The translations under genes were made by a program, and so were the position numbers. From Bacteroidia bacterium (GTDB lineage Bacteria > Bacteroidota > Bacteroidia > Flavobacteriales > Flavobacteriaceae), in assembly GCA_030429325.1 (NCBI GenBank), contig JAUICT010000066.1, forward strand, positions 1 through 8,656: a stretch of DNA of 8,656 nucleotides, written 5' to 3'. This document shows, one piece after another, positions 6,880-8,656 of the stretch. Position 1 is the first letter of the stretch, and each line of letters starts with the position of its first letter. Under the pieces are notes generated by a model. That model was not told the origin of the DNA, made no database searches, and worked only from the letters and a program-made list of their open reading frames with translations.

Positions 6880-8656
6880 TTAGACCGGTCTGGAGATTCC
6901 CAGCGCCTTTATCTTGGAGGTAAGTGTGGTGGGGCGCAGCCCCAAAAGAGCAGCTGCGCCATTTTTCCCTGAAATCTTCCATTTGGATTTCTTGAGGGCG
7001 TTAAGAATATTCTGCTTTTCCAGTTGTATCAATTCTTGGGCAGTATAAATGTGTTCGCTCTTGGTCTTTGGCATCATCTCCTGCGTAGGATGGGGGTTTG
7101 GGATAATGTCCGACCAATCTATTCCTCCATTGTGGGATACAATAACGGCCCTTTCGATTAGGTTTTGAAGTTCACGAACATTTCCAGGCCATCCATATTC
7201 CAAAAACAATTGTTGCTGTGCTGCAGTCAGCGGTTTAATTTTTCTACCCATTTTCTTGGAAAAATATTCGATCATATCATCAGCGATCAAACAAACATCC
7301 TTTCCCCTATCCCGCAAAGCTGGAATTTCAATCGGAAACACGTTTAAGCGGTAGAACAGGTCTTCCCTAAACTTACCATCCTTGGACAGTTTCAACAAAT
7401 CCCGATGGCTAGCAGCGATGATACGCACATTCACCTTTATGGTCGTTGAGCTTCCCACGGGGTCAAACTCCCCCTCCTGGATCACTCGCAACAACTTGGG
7501 TTGGAGATCCAATGGGAGTTCCCCAATCTCATCCAGAAAAATGGTGCCCTTATCCGCCAATAAAAAGCGGCCCTTTCTGCTACTGGTCGCCCCTGTAAAA
7601 GCGCCTTTCTCGTGTCCAAAAAGCTCGCTCTCTATCAAATTGGCTGGAATGGCCCCACAATTAATACGAATCAGAGGGCCATTGCTCCGGTCACTGGCCC
7701 TATGTATGGCCCGTGCCACCAATTCTTTACCTGTCCCTGTTTCGCCATGGACCAAAACCGTAGCTTGGGTCTGGGCTACTTGTTGAATGAGCTCCAACAC
7801 CTTCTTCATGGATTCATCCTCGGCAATAATCCCGTGGTCATGGGTCAGCTCCTTGATTTCTTCCTGCAAATATTCAGTCTGATTTTCCAGGGAGGTGATC
7901 TTATTTTCGGCCAACAACCGATCTTCCATATTCCGAAGAATCAACGTATAAAATGTATCGGTATCATTACCATAATGGCTCAACGTTCCTTCATTAAGGG
8001 TTTCCTTTCCATCGGACCCGATGACCTTTATCATCTTGGGCAAATAGGTGTTTGAGCCTTCGGCCCCGTTCTGGCAGATGGATTCCAACAAATGGGCCGA
8101 TTCGTCATCCAAAAAGTAGAGAACATTCCGCTGGTCCACATCCTCATTTTCCAATAGCTTTTTTGCGGAGTCGTTGGCCAAGAATATCCTAAAGTTGGCA
8201 TCGAACATCAAAATGGCATCCATGGCACCATTGATGAGCCCTGTCATCTTGGAATTGGTCAACTCCAGTTCTTTTTTTGATGAGGCCAAACGTTCTTGGA
8301 CCCTATCCAGTTCCCTGTGTCTTTTGATTAGAACAGACATGATCCCTTTTACAAACCCACTGTTTGAATCCATCAATTCCTGAAAATTGATGGTCTCTAT
8401 TTTCAACAGAAGGGTTTCTTCTTCCGCAGTGACCGACACCGATCGTGGTTTGCTGTCAATCAAGGCATATTCGCCAAAACATTCACCCTTATGGAGCTTT
8501 CCGTATACATGGTCTTTATCATGCACCCTAACATGGCCTTCCAAAATAACATACATGGCCTCCCCCAGCTCCCCCTTTCTTATTATGGTCCTATTGATAG
8601 GATACTGCTCCTCCACCGCATTTTTACACAGCTGCAGCAGCGAGGCCTTATCCACT
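6880..8656 (-). CDS. Sigma-54-dependent activator with cyclic-nucleotide-binding and PAS domains (5' end outside window)
   Basis: Bacterial enhancer-binding protein that would remodel sigma-54 polymerase. The frame runs off the window edge. A GTG at 8655 is possible, but the true start is probably further upstream; numbering here is from that GTG. Order seen: a cNMP-binding fold (about 5-100) with phosphate-binding cassette FGEYALIDSKPRS (60-72), whose E62 and R71 sit 9 apart as in protein kinase A type sites. A coiled coil follows, then a PAS-like domain (about 138-245), a second coiled coil, and an AAA+ domain (about 275-505) with Walker A GETGTGKE (K310), GAFTGA (351-356, the sigma-54 contact loop) and Walker B IFLDE (D375, E376). 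The C-terminal Fis-type helix-turn-helix (about 563-587, LGLRPTTLTSKIKALGI) resembles FhlA. Its stop codon is 5 bases from the triplicate sites upstream of osmC, so osmC is the likely target. The cyclic nucleotide, and any PAS ligand, are not determined. Confidence 0.94.
   Translation of the reverse strand, partial: VDKASLLQLCKNAVEEQYPINRTIIRKGELGEAMYVILEGHVRVHDKDHVYGKLHKGECFGEYALIDSKPRSVSVTAEEETLLLKIETINFQELMDSNSGFVKGIMSVLIKRHRELDRVQERLASSKKELELTNSKMTGLINGAMDAILMFDANFRIFLANDSAKKLLENEDVDQRNVLYFLDDESAHLLESICQNGAEGSNTYLPKMIKVIGSDGKETLNEGTLSHYGNDTDTFYTLILRNMEDRLLAENKITSLENQTEYLQEEIKELTHDHGIIAEDESMKKVLELIQQVAQTQATVLVHGETGTGKELVARAIHRASDRSNGPLIRINCGAIPANLIESELFGHEKGAFTGATSSRKGRFLLADKGTIFLDEIGELPLDLQPKLLRVIQEGEFDPVGSSTTIKVNVRIIAASHRDLLKLSKDGKFREDLFYRLNVFPIEIPALRDRGKDVCLIADDMIEYFSKKMGRKIKPLTAAQQQLFLEYGWPGNVRELQNLIERAVIVSHNGGIDWSDIIPNPHPTQEMMPKTKSEHIYTAQELIQLEKQNILNALKKSKWKISGKNGAAALLGLRPTTLTSKIKALGISRPV

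Noticed and set aside
7612..8055. Plus-strand open frame of 147 codons opposite the sigma-54 activator
   Set aside because: Antisense to the AAA+ and PAS coding region, with no domain or leader support.
8639..8655. GTG at 8655 as the start of the sigma-54 activator
   Set aside because: The frame remains open to the window edge and no leader can be examined; the real start is probably outside, so the gene is given as partial.

Overview
The window looks like chromosomal DNA of a flavobacterium or close relative in Bacteroidota. The grounds are moderate, roughly 40-45 percent GC, AT-rich leaders without Shine-Dalgarno sequences, a tetratricopeptide-type hybrid histidine kinase of the style common in that phylum, and overall protein character. 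This assignment is from pattern recognition, not a database search.

Layout: on the plus strand, positions 1-2622 hold the 3' part of a large signalling protein (TPR-like sensor, one membrane segment, histidine kinase, receiver, class III nucleotide cyclase). One base later, and converging on it, three genes lie on the minus strand. In transcription order these are a sigma-54 activator with an N-terminal cyclic-nucleotide-binding domain and a PAS domain (8656-6880, 5' end outside the window), an OsmC-family protein (6702-6151), and a 1149-residue pyruvate:ferredoxin oxidoreductase homologue (6073-2624). A strong intrinsic terminator hairpin sits between osmC and the oxidoreductase gene.

The 177-base gap between the activator and osmC reads as an almost textbook sigma-54 control region. 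It holds three copies of TTACGNNATTTCGT just after the activator stop codon, then a 12-bp perfect inverted repeat that matches the IHF consensus on both strands, then a TGGCAT-N5-ATGC element with exact -24/-12 spacing 47 bases before the osmC ATG. The repeat half-site ATTTCGT is the half-site recalled for E. coli FhlA, and the activator's C-terminal helix-turn-helix resembles that of FhlA. The activator therefore probably drives osmC, and perhaps the oxidoreductase by read-through.

Two points are unusual. The oxidoreductase keeps its thiamine diphosphate and pyruvate residues and both ferredoxin-type 4Fe-4S motifs, but lacks three of the four cysteines that hold the proximal 4Fe-4S cluster in canonical enzymes. 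The locus also encodes both a nucleotide cyclase domain and a cyclic-nucleotide sensor, which suggests a local second-messenger circuit. However, the cyclase lacks the usual substrate-selecting residues, so its product and activity are uncertain. No RNA genes, mobile elements or CRISPR arrays were seen.
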